This document shows, in pieces, positions 21,458-22,509 of a stretch of DNA of 22,509 nucleotides; positions within the stretch are counted from its first letter, which is position 1, and each line of letters opens with the position of its first letter. Source of the stretch: Candidatus Altimarinota bacterium (GTDB lineage Bacteria > Patescibacteriota > Gracilibacteria > UBA1369 > LOWO2-01-FULL-3). The notes under the pieces were generated by a model, which saw nothing but the letters and a program-made list of their open reading frames with translations, was not told the origin of the DNA and made no database searches. The stretch is taken from positions 1-22,509 of the forward strand of contig JAOZTS010000004.1 of the NCBI GenBank assembly GCA_029939035.1. Reading direction: 5' to 3'. The translations under genes were made by a program, and so were the position numbers.

Positions 21458-21970
21458 ATAGCTAAACGATTACGCGTAAATGAAAGAATCAAGACTCCTA
21501 CTGTTCGTCTAATCGACGACGAGGGAGAGCAGCTTGGAATTATGGCTACAGACAAAGCCATGCAGCTTGCTAAGGATAAGGAACTTGATTTGTGTGAAGT
21601 TTCTCCAAATTCGAAACCACCGGTTTGTAAGATAATGGATTATGGTAAGTATCAGTATCATCAAAAGAAGGTTGATAAAAAGCACAGAAAGATGCAAAAG
21701 AAGACAGAAGTGAAGGGTGTGAGAATGGGATTCAAAACTGGAGAACATGATATGGAAGTAAAGGCAAAGCAAGCGAGAAAATTCCTAGAAGTAGGAAATA
21801 GTGTAAAAGTTTCATTGATTTTTAGGGGGAGAGAGTCTATGTATAAGAACCTGGCAAGAGAGAAAATGTTGAAATTTCAAGAAAGTTTAGATGAATGCTG
21901 TACAATCGAGACCTCACCTAAGGGCCAAGGAAACACGTTGATTATGATATTAACACCAAGAAAATCATGA
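21458..21970 (+). CDS. infC: translation initiation factor IF-3, non-AUG (ATA) start
   Basis: IF-3 keeps 30S subunits free and checks the start codon and initiator tRNA. The C-terminal domain and linker are clear: DLCEVSPNSKPPVCKIMDYGKYQYHQKK, cited for SPNSKPPVCKIMDYGK, and then VKVSLIFRGRE. The first in-frame ATG (21542) would remove the conserved N-terminus, yet the frame stays open upstream and reads AKRLRVNERIKTPTVRLID and DDEGEQLGI, the normal IF-3 beginning. The only codon before it that fits is ATA at 21458, since an in-frame TAA lies at 21449. Length is then 170 residues, the family norm. Rare start codons in infC are a known autoregulatory device that IF-3 itself discriminates against. 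The TGA stop overlaps the next gene's ATG. Confidence 0.93.
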   Translation: MAKRLRVNERIKTPTVRLIDDEGEQLGIMATDKAMQLAKDKELDLCEVSPNSKPPVCKIMDYGKYQYHQKKVDKKHRKMQKKTEVKGVRMGFKTGEHDMEVKAKQARKFLEVGNSVKVSLIFRGRESMYKNLAREKMLKFQESLDECCTIETSPKGQGNTLIMILTPRKS

Positions 21971-22299
21971 ATGATTCACGTAATACAGGCAGATCTACCG
22001 GGGACAGACAACCTGATAGAGAGCGAAGAAGTTCAAAACCAGGGTCAGAAGAAGCTAGGGGAGAAAGACCTGAACACGCAAGTGACGGGAACAGAAAAGG
22101 CGGTGAAGCTACAGGCGGAAGACCTGAGCAAGCAACCGAAGAGAACAGAAGAGGAGACAGCGAAAGACCAGAGCACGCAAGTGATGGAAACAGAAAAAAT
22201 GCAAATTACGGAGGAGGAAGACCACCACAAGCAACCGAAGCAAACAGAAAAAGGGGAGGCGAAAGACCACCACACGCTAGCGACGGAAACAAAAGATAA
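21967..22299 (+). CDS. disordered Arg/Gly/Pro/Glu-rich repeat protein in the infC operon
   Basis: I do not recognise this 110-residue protein. It starts inside the infC stop (ATGA) and so is translationally coupled to IF-3. The whole chain is predicted disordered and hydrophilic. Five repeats follow a charged start: type A, ERP-x-HASDGN(R/K)(K/R), at units 1, 3 and 5, and type B, GRP-x-QATE-x-NR, at units 2 and 4. The alternative frame starting at 21971 is open too, but this frame is favoured. Between copies the differences fall on third positions (CCT/CCA, GAA/GAG, AGT GAC GGG / AGT GAT GGA / AGC GAC GGA), and the unit spacings of 54, 45, 51 and 48 bases are all multiples of three. Its place among ribosome genes hints at an RNA- or ribosome-binding role. 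Confidence 0.75.
   Translation: MNDSRNTGRSTGDRQPDRERRSSKPGSEEARGERPEHASDGNRKGGEATGGRPEQATEENRRGDSERPEHASDGNRKNANYGGGRPPQATEANRKRGGERPPHASDGNKR
22060..22296 (+). repeat. five tandem coding repeats of about 16 codons (ABABA)
   Basis: Units begin near 22060, 22114, 22159, 22210 and 22258. Types A and B alternate, as described for the 21967 gene. The conserved core in every copy is R-P-x-(H/Q)-A-(S/T)-(D/E)-x-N. Confidence 0.8.
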
Positions 22300-22325
22300 A
22301 TTTAAAATCCTAATTAATTAATATC

Positions 22326-22509
22326 ATGAAGCAGAAAACACACAGCGGACTAAAAAAACGTGTAAAAGTGAGGAAAAGTGGAACTGTTATGGTTCAAAAA
22401 TCTTGCAAACGTCATTTGCTTGATAATAAATCAAAGAAACAAAAGAAATTGAATAAGAGCGGAATGCCAATTCCTGCTGGTAGAAGACGATCTCTGAGAA
22501 GATTGATGT
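22326..22509 (+). CDS. rpmI: ribosomal protein bL35 (3' partial)
   Basis: bL35 is a small basic protein of the 50S subunit. The 61 codons visible show the family start KQKTHSGLKKRVKVRKSG, the KRHLLDNKSKKQKK core and a basic run GRRRSLRRL near the window edge. Usual length is about 64-66, so only the last few codons and the stop lie outside. The usual MP-x-M-KTHS start has become MKQKTHS. There is no Shine-Dalgarno sequence before the ATG; the preceding 26 bases are AT-rich. The order infC - repeat protein - rpmI suggests one operon, with rplT expected next, as is standard in bacteria. Confidence 0.93.
   Translation, partial: MKQKTHSGLKKRVKVRKSGTVMVQKSCKRHLLDNKSKKQKKLNKSGMPIPAGRRRSLRRLM

Noticed and set aside
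21971..22321. Alternative open frame over the repeat region, in the same frame as infC after its stop
   Set aside because: Repeat copies differ mainly at third positions of the 21967 frame, which become amino-acid changes in this one. It is open because the repeats lack stops in this frame as well.
1..22509. UGA recoding to glycine, as in Gracilibacteria/SR1
   Set aside because: Several conserved genes end normally at TGA (nrnA, ispDF, infC) and none contains an in-frame TGA.
1..22509. CRISPR arrays, tRNA or rRNA genes, insertion sequences
   Set aside because: No regular direct repeats with spacers, no tRNA T-loop/anticodon patterns and no transposase-like protein were seen.

Overview
This window looks like chromosome from a small-genome, moderately AT-rich bacterium. 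TGA acts as a normal stop (for example nrnA, ispDF, infC), so this is not a lineage that recodes UGA. Several things together suggest a Candidate Phyla Radiation (Patescibacteria) genome, possibly Peregrinibacteria-like: tightly packed and overlapping genes, shortened enzymes, an IspDF fusion with altered active-site residues, many unrecognised small acidic proteins, and 5' leaders without Shine-Dalgarno sequences. The placement is an inference; no rRNA lies in the window.

Layout. At 1-2211 are the two subunits of a 2-oxoacid:ferredoxin oxidoreductase (the first cut by the window edge). At 2287-3982 come an unrecognised gene, a Phd/RelE-type toxin-antitoxin pair and a small possibly carrier-protein-like ORF. 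On the minus strand at 3972-5924 are a divergent sigma-70 family factor and epoxyqueuosine reductase QueG. Then come an NrnA-like DHH phosphoesterase, an unknown acidic protein, and a lone eukaryote/Bacteroidetes-type CarB (7922-11203). A compositionally distinct four-helix membrane protein flanked by hairpins follows (11204-11826), then the pyridoxal 5'-phosphate synthase pair pdxS-pdxT. Next are three unrecognised genes around recR (13293-16463).

The MEP isoprenoid genes ispE, ispDF and dxr occupy the minus strand at 16460-20649. They are interrupted by two plus-strand CheY-like genes, one canonical and one that has lost its phosphorylation residues. A methyltransferase and the infC operon (infC with a non-AUG start, an inserted repeat protein, then rpmI cut by the edge) close the window.

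Recurring themes. Predicted promoters are close to sigma-70 consensus and most place the transcript start only about 6-25 nt before the start codon, with no Shine-Dalgarno sequence. Five promoters carry GGGTTGA at the -35 element, and these drive the three unknown acidic genes and the two receivers rather than the recognised metabolic genes. Several convergent gene pairs overlap at their 3' ends, and the two convergent MEP enzymes (IspE, Dxr) are shortened at exactly those ends. The best candidates for something undescribed are the GGGTTGA gene set with the receiver/pseudo-receiver pair, the membrane-protein island, and the repeat protein inside the infC-rpmI operon.
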